Shown here piece by piece: positions 51,597 to 60,063 of a stretch of DNA of 64,000 bases. Source of the stretch: Brachybacterium sp. P6-10-X1 (lineage in GTDB: Bacteria > Actinomycetota > Actinomycetes > Actinomycetales > Dermabacteraceae); NCBI RefSeq assembly GCF_001969445.1, contig NZ_CP017297.1:62001-126000 (forward strand). Direction: 5' to 3'. Made by a program: the position numbers and the translations under genes. Within the stretch, counting starts at the first letter, position 1. Every line of letters begins with the position of its first letter. The notes under the pieces were generated by a model, which was given only the letters and a program-made list of their open reading frames with translations, had not been told where the DNA came from and searched no databases.

Positions 51597-51695
51597 GCAG
51601 GCGCGTGCGGATGCGAGGTCCGTGCTCGTGTGATCCCTCCCTCCGGCACCGGTGCTGCTGCGGCGAGCGTCGGGAGAACGGGACCGGGGCGTCGC

Positions 51696-51701
51696 TAGAC
51701 T
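51696..51701 (+). promoter_or_regulatory. Candidate -10 box of a leaderless promoter (first D-amino-acid ligase)
   Basis: TAGACT followed by seven bases and the ATG at 51709. No ribosome binding site is present, supporting a leaderless mRNA. Confidence 0.55.
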
Positions 51702-51708
51702 GGCCGGC

Positions 51709-53052
51709 ATGCCTGAGAACGCACCGTCTTCGCAGTCCGCCGACTTCACGCCCGTCGTCGTCGGCGGCGACATCGGTGCCTACTCCCTCGCACGGGCCTT
51801 CCACGAGGCGTACGGGATCCGCACCGTGGTCATCTCCCGCCTGGCGGGATGGGTGGTCGGGACCTCCGCCCTCATCGACAACGTGCGCTGCGAGGACCCC
51901 TTCGACGCCGAGGCGCTGGCCCCGGTGCTGCAGCAGGTCGCAGACGGGCATCCGGGGCGTCCCCTGCTGCTGCTCGGCTCGGCCGACGCCACCGTCAAGC
52001 CCATCATCCGTCTCCGCGACGAGATCGGCCTGGACCCGCGCTACATCGCCCCCTATGTCGGCATGGACGCCTTCACGGAGGCCACCGGGAAGCAGAACTT
52101 CACCCGGCTCTGCCAGGACCTCGGGGTGGACCATCCGGGCACGCTGGTGGTGGACCTCGCCGAGGAGGTCCCCGGCGACCTCGAGGTGCCGTTCGAGTTC
52201 CCCGTGATCGCCAAGCCGGCCGAGGTCTCCGAGTGGAAGCGCATCTCCTTCCCGGGGAAGAACAAGGTCCACACCGTCGAGACCCGCGAGGCCCTGCTGG
52301 AGCTGCTGGACACCATCCGCGCGGCCGGGTACCGCGAGTCCGTCATCGTCCAGGACCGCATCCCCGGGGACGACCAGTACATGCGGATCCTCACCGTCTA
52401 CTGCGACGCCGGGTCCCGGGTCCGCTTCGCCTCCTGGGGGCGGACTCTCCTGGAGGAGCACGCCCCGGGGGCGATCGGGAACCCCGCCGCGATCATCACC
52501 GGCGTGGACCGCGAGATGGTCGCCCAGGCCCAGCGCCTGTGCACCCGACTGGGCTGGACCGGCTACGCCAACTTCGACCTGAAGTACGACCGGCGCGACG
52601 GCCGCACCAAGTTCTTCGAGCTCAACCCCCGCCTGGGGCGCTCCAACTACTACGTCACCGCCGGCGGCCACAATCCCGTCACCTGGTACGTCGACGAGCA
52701 CCTGCGCGACGCCCTTCCCGAGCAGGGAGCGGGCTCCGGCATCGGCGAGGACGGCATCGTGCAGGACCAGCCCGAGGTGCTCTACACGGTCGTCCCGATC
52801 GCCCTGGTCAAGCGCTACACCACCCTTCCCGAGGAGAAGGCCCGGCTGCGCCGCGTGCTGCGGGCCGGGCGCGTGGGCAATCCCCTGCACTATCCCGGCG
52901 TCGAGACCGCGCCGGCCCGACGCCGGTACGCCCTGGCCGCGGCCCTGAACTCCGTGCTCAAGTTCCAGCGCTACTACCGGCCCGAAGGCGGTGACCGACT
53001 GGCCCGCCTGCTGCGCCGACGATCCGGTGGGGTCCCGGAGGACCAGGCATGA
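51709..53052 (+). CDS. ATP-grasp carboxylate-amine ligase, D-aspartate ligase-like (1)
   Basis: 447 residues. The N-terminus TPVVVGGDIGAYSLARAFHE resembles D-aspartate ligase Asl-fm of Enterococcus faecium, which adds D-Asp to the side-chain amine of the peptidoglycan precursor. ATP-grasp features: FPVIAKPAEVSEWKRISFPG (Lys), SVIVQDRIPGDDQYMRILTV, and the metal loop KFFELNPRLGRSNYYVTAGG (Glu, Asn). It overlaps the racemase gene (ATGA), which would supply D-Asp or D-Glu. The exact acceptor and amino acid are inference. Confidence 0.82.
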   Translation: MPENAPSSQSADFTPVVVGGDIGAYSLARAFHEAYGIRTVVISRLAGWVVGTSALIDNVRCEDPFDAEALAPVLQQVADGHPGRPLLLLGSADATVKPIIRLRDEIGLDPRYIAPYVGMDAFTEATGKQNFTRLCQDLGVDHPGTLVVDLAEEVPGDLEVPFEFPVIAKPAEVSEWKRISFPGKNKVHTVETREALLELLDTIRAAGYRESVIVQDRIPGDDQYMRILTVYCDAGSRVRFASWGRTLLEEHAPGAIGNPAAIITGVDREMVAQAQRLCTRLGWTGYANFDLKYDRRDGRTKFFELNPRLGRSNYYVTAGGHNPVTWYVDEHLRDALPEQGAGSGIGEDGIVQDQPEVLYTVVPIALVKRYTTLPEEKARLRRVLRAGRVGNPLHYPGVETAPARRRYALAAALNSVLKFQRYYRPEGGDRLARLLRRRSGGVPEDQA

Positions 53053-53807
53053 GCGAGGAGATCGGCGGCCGGCTCGACCCCACCGACTGGTCCCGCCCCG
53101 TGGTCGGCGTCCTCGGCGGGCTCGGCCCGGCGGCCACCTCGGTGTTCCTGGACGTGCTGATCCGCGCGACCGCGGCCCGCAGCGACCAGGAGCACGTGGA
53201 CCTGCTCGTCTCCCAGCACTCCACCACCCCGGACCGGACGGCGGGGATCCTGGAGCCCGGGGCTCCCGACCCCGGTCCGGTGATCGTCCGGGACGCGGTC
53301 ATGCTCGAACGCGCCGGGGTGGACCTGCTCGTGCTGCCCTGCAACACCGCCCACCACTATGCGCGCCAGGTGGAGGCGGCGACCACCGTCCCGCTGCTGA
53401 GCATCGTCGAGACCACCGCTCGCACCGCCGTCGAGAGCGCTGCCGGAGCGCCCATCGCCGTCTTCGCGACCGAGGGCAACATCCACGCCGAGGTCTACCA
53501 GGAGGCGATCGCCGCCCAGGGAGGCACGTCACTGGTCCCCGACCGTGCCCTGCAGGACGACATCAATCACCTCATCTACGGGCAGGTCAAGGCCGGGGCC
53601 CCGGTGGACCTGGATCTCTTCGACTCCTGCATCGACCGGGCGCTCGAGCAGGGGGCGAGCACCGCCGTGCTCGGCTGCACCGAGCTGTCGGTCGTGTACG
53701 ACCAGCATGGATACCGCGGCGACGCGCGACTGGTCGACTCGCTCACCGAGCTCGCCCGCATCACGGTCCGCCAGGCCGGCAAGGAGCTCACCGAGCTGTT
53801 CCGGTGA
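53049..53807 (+). CDS. Aspartate/glutamate racemase family protein
   Basis: 252 residues. The two catalytic Cys are in LLVLPCNTAHHYARQVEAAT and AVLGCTELSVVYDQHGY. GVLGGLGPAATSVFLDVLIR at the N-terminus is typical of aspartate racemases rather than MurI, which argues for D-Asp production. Translationally coupled to the first ligase gene (ATGA). Cofactor-independent racemase of the cytosol. Confidence 0.92.
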   Translation: MSEEIGGRLDPTDWSRPVVGVLGGLGPAATSVFLDVLIRATAARSDQEHVDLLVSQHSTTPDRTAGILEPGAPDPGPVIVRDAVMLERAGVDLLVLPCNTAHHYARQVEAATTVPLLSIVETTARTAVESAAGAPIAVFATEGNIHAEVYQEAIAAQGGTSLVPDRALQDDINHLIYGQVKAGAPVDLDLFDSCIDRALEQGASTAVLGCTELSVVYDQHGYRGDARLVDSLTELARITVRQAGKELTELFR

Positions 53808-53873
53808 GCGACCCGCGGGCGTCGCGCCGGTCCGCGGCGGGGCGCCGGCGGCCGGGTCTGCGCACAGCCGCCG

Positions 53874-55169
53874 TCAGAACCCCGAGTCGGTCGGCCGGGG
53901 GTAGTGGCGCAGGAACTTGCGCACGTGGTTCAGGGCGACGATCCGCGCGTAGCGGCGCGCCCAGCGTCCGTCGGCCGGATAGGTCCACGGATTGCGCACC
54001 CCGCGCCGGGCGACGGTGCGCACCCAGCGCTTCAGGGCGGGATCGCGCACGTAGCGCATCAGCAGCGGCATCGGGACCAGGGAGTAGAGGATCTCGTCGA
54101 CCTGCGTGACCGGTTCGATGCGGCGGTGCTCGATGGCGTCGGCCACCACGAAGCGGGAGACGTTCGCCCCGGCCGTGGAGACGTAGAAGTTGTTGCGCCC
54201 GATGCGGGGGTTGACCTCGAAGAACCTCCAGGTCCCGTCGCGCGGGTCGCGCTTGACGTCGAAGTTCGCGAAGCCCCGGTAGCCCGTCTCCTCGAGCAGA
54301 CCCCGAGCCTGCTCGAGCGCATCGTCGAAGGGCGTGGTGATCATCGCGGCCGGTCGTCCCAGCGCATCGGGCGTGTGCTCGCCCAGCAGCACCCGCGCAG
54401 AGCACAGCAGGGTCACCCGCCCGGCGGCATCGGTGTACGCGGTGATCGAGCCCTCCGCGGTGTCGTCGCCGGGGATCAGCTCCTGGACGACCAGGCGACC
54501 GGTGTAGCCGGCTTCGGCGATCGAGCGCACCAGCTCGGCGAGCTCCTCGAGATCCCCGAGGAACCACACCTTCTTCTTGCCCGCGAAGTGCACGCCGGCC
54601 ATGTCCGCGGTGCGGGCCGCCTTCATGACCACCGGGAAGGGGATGGAGGTTCGCGGTGGCTGCCAGTCCGGCTCCCGGGGTGCGCCCAGGTCGATGACCT
54701 CCGTGCGCGGGGTGGCGACCCCGTGCTCGGTGCACAGCCGCGCGAACTCCGCCTTGTCCGAGAGGCGCTCGAGGGTGTCCGCCTCGAGCATCGGCATGAC
54801 GTAGTGCTCCGCCAGCTGCTCGCGATGATCGCTCATCAGCTGCACCAGGGAATCGGCATTGGCCAGCAGCAGCTGGGGACGGACCCCGCCGCGCTCGGCG
54901 GCCAGGCCGAGCGCGGCGTCGATCAGGTCCTCGTTGCTCGCAGAAGCCCCGAGCTCGCGGACGTCGCAGGTGACGGAGCGGCGCATCGGCTCGATGCCCA
55001 CCTTCGTCAGCACCGTCGCCACCACGCCGTACTCCTCGTGGAAGGCGCGGGCGAGCGTGTAGACGCCGAGTCCGGACCCCAGTAGCACCAGGTCGAATCC
55101 CCCGGGGGCCGAGGACGACTCCGCTCGGGGCGCGGTGGCATGGGGCGGGTGTGGCTCGGGGTGCGGCAT
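53874..55169 (-). CDS. ATP-grasp carboxylate-amine ligase, D-aspartate ligase-like (2)
   Basis: 431 residues, a diverged paralogue of the first ligase: FDLVLLGSGLGVYTLARAFH, FPVVMKAARTADMAGVHFAG, RLVVQELIPGDDTAEGSITA, FANFDVKRDPRDG and the metal loop WRFFEVNPRIGRNNFYVSTA. It is convergent with the ligase-racemase pair, 66 bases apart. A His/Pro-rich start of about 15 residues (PHPEPHPPH) precedes the domain. TAGGAT lies seven bases before the ATG. Two related ligases suit sequential addition of two D-amino acids to form a bridge. Confidence 0.82.
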   Translation of the reverse strand: MPHPEPHPPHATAPRAESSSAPGGFDLVLLGSGLGVYTLARAFHEEYGVVATVLTKVGIEPMRRSVTCDVRELGASASNEDLIDAALGLAAERGGVRPQLLLANADSLVQLMSDHREQLAEHYVMPMLEADTLERLSDKAEFARLCTEHGVATPRTEVIDLGAPREPDWQPPRTSIPFPVVMKAARTADMAGVHFAGKKKVWFLGDLEELAELVRSIAEAGYTGRLVVQELIPGDDTAEGSITAYTDAAGRVTLLCSARVLLGEHTPDALGRPAAMITTPFDDALEQARGLLEETGYRGFANFDVKRDPRDGTWRFFEVNPRIGRNNFYVSTAGANVSRFVVADAIEHRRIEPVTQVDEILYSLVPMPLLMRYVRDPALKRWVRTVARRGVRNPWTYPADGRWARRYARIVALNHVRKFLRHYPRPTDSGF

Positions 55170-55176
55170 AGGGACG

Positions 55177-55182
55177 ATCCTA
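55177..55182 (-). promoter_or_regulatory. Candidate -10 box of a leaderless promoter (second D-amino-acid ligase)
   Basis: TAGGAT on the minus strand, seven bases before the ATG at 55169. Confidence 0.55.
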
Positions 55183-55311
55183 ATGGCGCGGTTCCCCTGC
55201 CGAGCCCAGGTCCGGGGCCGACGCCGCCGTCGGCTCCTCGGCCGTCGCGGCGAGCGCTGCCCCGACCGTCTCCCGGTCATCGCCCGGCCATCGCCGTCGT
55301 CGGAAGCTCCT

Positions 55312-57063
55312 TCAGCGGGACCGGTGCAGCCAGAGGGCGCTGTCGGCGGCGACCGTCTGCTCCTCGTCGCCCGTCGCGGCGGGGATCGAGCGCAGCAGCA
55401 CCTCGGCGCCGGACGCACCGGTGACCTCGGCGAGGGCCACCGGAGCCGATGTGGTGTTGACCACTACCCGCACATCGCCGCGATCGAGGATCAGGACCCC
55501 CTCGGGCGCGGAGTCCTCGAACCTCACGCCGGTGCTGTCGCCGAGCTCCCCCAGGCGCAGCTGACGGCGCAGCCGCAAGGCCTTCCGGTACAGCTCCAGG
55601 ACGGAGCCGTCCACACCGAGCTGCTGGTCGGCGGCGAGGGGAGCGAACTCCTCCGGCTGCGGCAACCAGCTCTTCCCGGTGGGGGAGAAGCCGAAGGCCG
55701 GGGCGTCCCGACGCCAGGGCAGCGGCACGCGGCAGCCGTCGCGCCCCGGTACGCCCGCGCGCAGGTGCGAGGGGTCCTCGCGCAGCTCGTCGGGGATCTC
55801 GCGGACCTCCGGCAGGCCGAGCTCCTCGCCCTGGTAGAGGTAGGCGGCCCCGGGCAGGGACAGCATCAGCACGGTGGCGGCGCGCGCCCGGCGCAGGCCC
55901 AGCTCCGCATCGGGCACCTCGTCCCGGCGCAGCCCTTCGCCGAAGCGGTGGTCCGGGGCGAAGCCGTAGCGGGAGGCGTGCCGGATCACGTCGTGGTTCG
56001 AGAGCACCCAGGTGGTGGGGGAGCCCACGGCCTCGGCCAGCTCCAGCGGCTTCTCGATCGCGGCGCGCATCGTCGGAACGCCCCAGCGGGCCTGGAGGAA
56101 CCCGAAGTTGAAGGACTGGTGCGCCCTGTCCTCCCCGATGTACAGCGGGAGGCGGTGTTCGGGGATCCATGCCTCCAGCACGAGCATGCGGTCACCCTCG
56201 TAGGAGTCCAGGATCGGCCGCCACCGACGGTAGATCTCCAGCACGCCGTCGTTGTCGAAGTAGATCGGCACCTCTCCGTCGGGGATGTCGATCAGGCCCT
56301 CGGCGTTCACGGAGGCATCCGGCAGCCCGTCGGGCTTGACCATGCCGTGGGCGACGTCCACGCGGAAGCCGTCGGCCCCGCGGTCCAGCCAGAAGCGCAG
56401 AACGTCCTCGAACAGGTGGTGGACCTTCGGGTTCTTCCAGTTCCAGTCCGGCTGGGTGGTGTCGAAGATGTGCAGGTACCACTGGCCGGGGGTGCCGTCC
56501 GCCTCGGTGATCCGGGTCCAGGCGGGGCCGTGGAAGATCGAGGTCCAGTTGTTCGGGGGCAGCTCACCGTCCTCGCCGCGGCCGTCGGCGACGACGTACA
56601 GATCACGCTCGGGGGAGCCGGGGTCGGCGGCCAGGGCGCGCTGGAACAGCTCGTGCTGATCGGAGGAGTGGTTCGGGACGATGTCGACGATCACCTTCAG
56701 GCCCAGCCCGTGGGCGCGGGCGACGAGATCGTCCGCGTCGGCCAGGGTGCCGAAGCGCGGGTCGACGTCCGTGTAGTCGGCGACGTCGTAGCCGCCGTCG
56801 TGCTGCGGGGAGGTGTAGAACGGCGAGAGCCAGATCGCATCGACGCCGAGGTCGCGCAGGTAGGGAAGGCGTTCTGTGATGCCGGGCAGGTCACCCATGC
56901 CGTCGCCGTCCGAATCGGCGAAGGAGCGGGGATAGACCTGGTAGACGACGGCGTCGCGCCACCACTGCGGGTCCGGGGCGCTCTTCTCGCCCGCGGCCTG
57001 GGACGCGGGAGTGCTCTGCAGCGTGGTCGAGTTCTGCGGGGCGGTGGGTGTCTGCGTGGTCAT
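55312..57063 (-). CDS. GH13 alpha-glucosidase
   Basis: 583 residues; ATG after GGAAGGA. The GH13_30-like layout is WWRDAVVYQVYPRSFADSDG, DIVPNHSSDQHELF (region I), GFRVDVAHGMVKPDG (nucleophile Asp), MLVLEAWIPEHRLPL (acid/base Glu) and WVLSNHDVIRHASRYG (third Asp). It hydrolyses alpha-1,4/1,6-linked oligosaccharides after import. No signal peptide, so it acts in the cytoplasm. Last gene of the maltodextrin operon. Confidence 0.94.
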   Translation of the reverse strand: MTTQTPTAPQNSTTLQSTPASQAAGEKSAPDPQWWRDAVVYQVYPRSFADSDGDGMGDLPGITERLPYLRDLGVDAIWLSPFYTSPQHDGGYDVADYTDVDPRFGTLADADDLVARAHGLGLKVIVDIVPNHSSDQHELFQRALAADPGSPERDLYVVADGRGEDGELPPNNWTSIFHGPAWTRITEADGTPGQWYLHIFDTTQPDWNWKNPKVHHLFEDVLRFWLDRGADGFRVDVAHGMVKPDGLPDASVNAEGLIDIPDGEVPIYFDNDGVLEIYRRWRPILDSYEGDRMLVLEAWIPEHRLPLYIGEDRAHQSFNFGFLQARWGVPTMRAAIEKPLELAEAVGSPTTWVLSNHDVIRHASRYGFAPDHRFGEGLRRDEVPDAELGLRRARAATVLMLSLPGAAYLYQGEELGLPEVREIPDELREDPSHLRAGVPGRDGCRVPLPWRRDAPAFGFSPTGKSWLPQPEEFAPLAADQQLGVDGSVLELYRKALRLRRQLRLGELGDSTGVRFEDSAPEGVLILDRGDVRVVVNTTSAPVALAEVTGASGAEVLLRSIPAATGDEEQTVAADSALWLHRSR

Positions 57064-57185
57064 GGGGTCCTTCCGGAGGTGCGGGGTGTGTGGTGGTGCG
57101 GGGCGCGGCCGTGTCCCGGCCCGTGGGGCCGGCTGGGACACGACGGCGCAGGTCAAAGGTGGCGCGGATCAGAGGGTCGGTCGGG

Positions 57186-59144
57186 TCAGGGGGTGGGGCG
57201 CTCGATGCGGGTCAGGCTCGCGCCGGCGTCCTCGGCCCACAGTCGCAGGACGCCGTCGCCGACGTGGGCTCGGGCCCCGCCGACGCCGTCGAGGACGGCG
57301 GCAGGACCGGGCCCGGACAGGTTCGCGAGATCCAGGGTGATCTCGTCATGGGCGGCGCGGGCGAGATGGACCACCACGTCCCCGTCGGGGTGCGTCCGCG
57401 CGTACACCAGCGTGTCCGTGCCCGCGTGCAGCCAGCGCAGGCCGCCGCGGCGCAGAGCGACCTGTTCCCGGCGCGCACCCAGAAGCGCCCGGGTCGCCGT
57501 GAGCACCTCGAGGTCGATCTTCTCGCCGTCGGCCTCCTCGATCGCCCGCCAGGGCATCGGGGTGCGCGCGTGCTCGCCGGTCACGCCCTCGGCGCCCAGC
57601 TCGTCGCCCGCGAACACCGTCGGCACCCCGGGGAGGGTCGCCAGTGCCGCGATCGCGGACAGCTGGCGCTCCCGGCTGCCGACGACGGTCCGCGTGCGCG
57701 GTGTGTCGTGGCTGGCCAGCTGGTTCTGGGAATGCATGCGGGAGGGCCAGGGCATCTGCGCGTTGTACTCGCGCAGCGTCCGGGCGATCGCGGTGCCGGA
57801 CAGCTTCGGCAGGGTCATCGGCAGGCCGAGCCAGTTCAGGGTGCTGCCCGGATCGGCGAGCCAGGCCCACAGCGGGCGGGTGAAGCCCGTGTAGTTCATG
57901 GTGCCGTGCCAGCCGTCCCCGGCGAGGTCGCCGGTGGCGTCGTGACCGTGCTCGGCCACCAGCCAGGTCCCCCGGCCCGTGGAGGCGGCGACCTCGCGCA
58001 TCGTGCCCCGGATCTCGCGGGCGACGTCGTGGGCGAGGTCGACCGCGCCGTGGCGGCCGGTCATGTTCGCCACGTCGATCCGCCAGCCGTCCACGGCGAA
58101 CGGCTCGGCGAGGAACCGGCCCACGACGCTGCCGGGGCCGCGGGTCAGGAGGGAGCGCAGTCGCGCATCGCGCTGGTCGAGCTTGGGCAGCGAGGGCACG
58201 TCGAGCCAGCAGGCGTAGCTCTCGGGATGCTGCTCGAAGAGGTAGAAGCCTGCCTCGGGGGAGTCGGCATCGGCCTGGGCGGCGCGGAACCACTCGTGCG
58301 TGTCCCCGGTGTGGTTGGTGGTCAGGTCCAGCACCAGGCGCATGCCGCGCGCGTGCAGCGCCCGGGACAACCGCGCCAGGGCATCGTCCCCGCCCAGCAG
58401 CGGGTCCACGGTCTCGAAGGTGGAGGCGTCGTAGCGGTGCACCGAGCCCGCCGGGAACACCGGGGTGAGGTAGACGGTGTCGGCGCCGAGGGAGGCGATG
58501 TGGTCGAGCCGTTCGATCACGCCGTCGAGGTCGCCGCCGTAGTACTGGCGGCCGGTGATCTCCCCGCGCACGGCGGGCTCGTCCTCCCAGGCCATCGGGA
58601 TCGCCCAGTCGGGCAGCTCGGCCGGTGCCGGGCGTCCCTGGGCGTCCGTGGGAGCCTGCGCGCTGCGGGCGAAGCGGTCGGGGAAGACCTGGTAGACGAT
58701 CGCGTCGTCGACCCAGTCCGGCGCCGGGTGGTGGGCGACCAACCGGAAGTCCGTCGCATCCGAGACGTCCCAGGGGATCAGCCCGGCGGCGGTGAGCCAG
58801 GCGTAGGAGGGCGCCTCCGCCCCGGAGGCGGTCCGGGCCCCTGCGTCGGCGAGAACGCAGACCCGGTAGACCATCACCGGGTTCCGCTGGCACAGGGACG
58901 TCTCCCACCAGGTGCCCGCGGCGTCGGCCTCCGCCATCTCGAAGCTCGCCGTGAGGATCTCCCCGTCGGCCACCGCCCGCAGGGCGAGAGCGCGCGCCGG
59001 GTAGGCGGCGGGCACCCGGACCCGCAGGCGCACCAGGTCTCCGAGACGTCGGGCCGAGGTCGGCACGTACAGGGGACCGCTGTCGTGATGGGGCTGCTCG
59101 GGCAGCGGCACGCCGGAGGCGTCGAGGCTCGAAGGCTCCGTCAT
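57186..59144 (-). CDS. GH13 glycosidase (neopullulanase/maltogenic amylase-like)
   Basis: 652 residues. An N-terminal beta-sandwich of about 150 residues (LVRLRVRVPAAYPARALALR) is followed by the GH13 barrel: DDAIVYQVFPDRFAR, LDLTTNHTGDTHEWF, GWRIDVANMTGRHG (nucleophile), TWLVAEHGHDATGD (acid/base) and LASHDTPRTRTVVG. The extra N-domain points to cyclomaltodextrinase/maltogenic amylase types. The start lies six bases after the malG stop, so it is co-transcribed and acts on imported maltodextrins. Confidence 0.92.
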   Translation of the reverse strand: MTEPSSLDASGVPLPEQPHHDSGPLYVPTSARRLGDLVRLRVRVPAAYPARALALRAVADGEILTASFEMAEADAAGTWWETSLCQRNPVMVYRVCVLADAGARTASGAEAPSYAWLTAAGLIPWDVSDATDFRLVAHHPAPDWVDDAIVYQVFPDRFARSAQAPTDAQGRPAPAELPDWAIPMAWEDEPAVRGEITGRQYYGGDLDGVIERLDHIASLGADTVYLTPVFPAGSVHRYDASTFETVDPLLGGDDALARLSRALHARGMRLVLDLTTNHTGDTHEWFRAAQADADSPEAGFYLFEQHPESYACWLDVPSLPKLDQRDARLRSLLTRGPGSVVGRFLAEPFAVDGWRIDVANMTGRHGAVDLAHDVAREIRGTMREVAASTGRGTWLVAEHGHDATGDLAGDGWHGTMNYTGFTRPLWAWLADPGSTLNWLGLPMTLPKLSGTAIARTLREYNAQMPWPSRMHSQNQLASHDTPRTRTVVGSRERQLSAIAALATLPGVPTVFAGDELGAEGVTGEHARTPMPWRAIEEADGEKIDLEVLTATRALLGARREQVALRRGGLRWLHAGTDTLVYARTHPDGDVVVHLARAAHDEITLDLANLSGPGPAAVLDGVGGARAHVGDGVLRLWAEDAGASLTRIERPTP

Positions 59145-59150
59145 GGCCGC

Positions 59151-60050
59151 TCAGCCCTTCACGGCGCCGGCGGTCGAGCCGCCGACGATGTAGCGCTGGA
59201 GGAACTGGTACAGCACGATCACCGGGATCATGATCATCACCGAGCCGGCGGCGAAGACGCCCAGGTTGTTGGAGCGGTCGCCCTGCAACAGGCCGTACAT
59301 GCCCACGGCGAGGGTCTTCTTGTCACCGTCGGTCAGGAAGATCGTGCCGAGCAGGAACTCGCTCAGCACGCCGACCAGGGCCAGCAGCGCGGTGGTGGCC
59401 AGGATCGGGGTGAGCGTGGGCAGCAGGATCCTGGTGAAGACCTGCCAGTGGCTGCAGCCGTCGATGATCGCTGCCTCGTCCAGCTCCTTCGGCACGGTGT
59501 CGAAGAAGCCCTTGATCAGCCATACCTGGCCGAGCGATCCGCCCAGCAGCACCACGATGTAGCCGGCCAGGGAGTTCAGGCCCAGGAAGGGGATGATCTG
59601 CCCGAGTCCGGAGAGCATCGTGTACACCGCGATCATCGCGAGGAACGCCGGGAACATCATGATCAGCAGCAGGGTCAGCAGCCCGATGCGGCGCCCGGTG
59701 AAGCGGAAGCGGCTGAAGGCGTAGGCGGCCAGGGTGGACAGGAACACCTGCGCCCCGGCGACCACGCCGGCGACGATCACGGTGTTGAGGTACCACTGCA
59801 GGAACGGGCCGTGGGCCCCCTGCAGCAGCGACCGGTAATGGGTCAGGCTGAACGCCTTCGGCAGCAGACCCGAGGAGGACACGGTGCCCAGCGGGTTCAG
59901 CGAGGCCGAGACGACGAACAGGATCGGGAAGACGGCGAAGGCGACGGCCAGCAGGCCGACGAGGTGACGCCAGCCGATCTCGGACATCCAACGGCCGAGG
60001 GGCATCCGGCGCGGGGCGCTGACCGGGGTGGGGGTGGTGGAGGTGCTCAT
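59151..60050 (-). CDS. malG: Maltodextrin ABC transporter permease MalG
   Basis: 299 residues with six hydrophobic segments. The EAA loop of the permease, which contacts the ATPase, is KELDEAAIIDGCSHWQVFTR. Typical MalG start WRHLVGLLAVAFAVFPILFV and an end in LQRYIVGGSTAGAVKG. It forms the membrane channel with MalF. No ATPase gene is in the operon, so a shared MsiK-type ATPase elsewhere is expected, as in Streptomyces. Confidence 0.94.
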   Translation of the reverse strand: MSTSTTPTPVSAPRRMPLGRWMSEIGWRHLVGLLAVAFAVFPILFVVSASLNPLGTVSSSGLLPKAFSLTHYRSLLQGAHGPFLQWYLNTVIVAGVVAGAQVFLSTLAAYAFSRFRFTGRRIGLLTLLLIMMFPAFLAMIAVYTMLSGLGQIIPFLGLNSLAGYIVVLLGGSLGQVWLIKGFFDTVPKELDEAAIIDGCSHWQVFTRILLPTLTPILATTALLALVGVLSEFLLGTIFLTDGDKKTLAVGMYGLLQGDRSNNLGVFAAGSVMIMIPVIVLYQFLQRYIVGGSTAGAVKG

Positions 60051-60063
60051 CGTTCGCTCCCGG

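Noticed and set aside
53808..53873. Possible attachment site or insertion between the two ligase loci
   Set aside because: Only 66 bases between convergent stops, with no repeats or integrase nearby.
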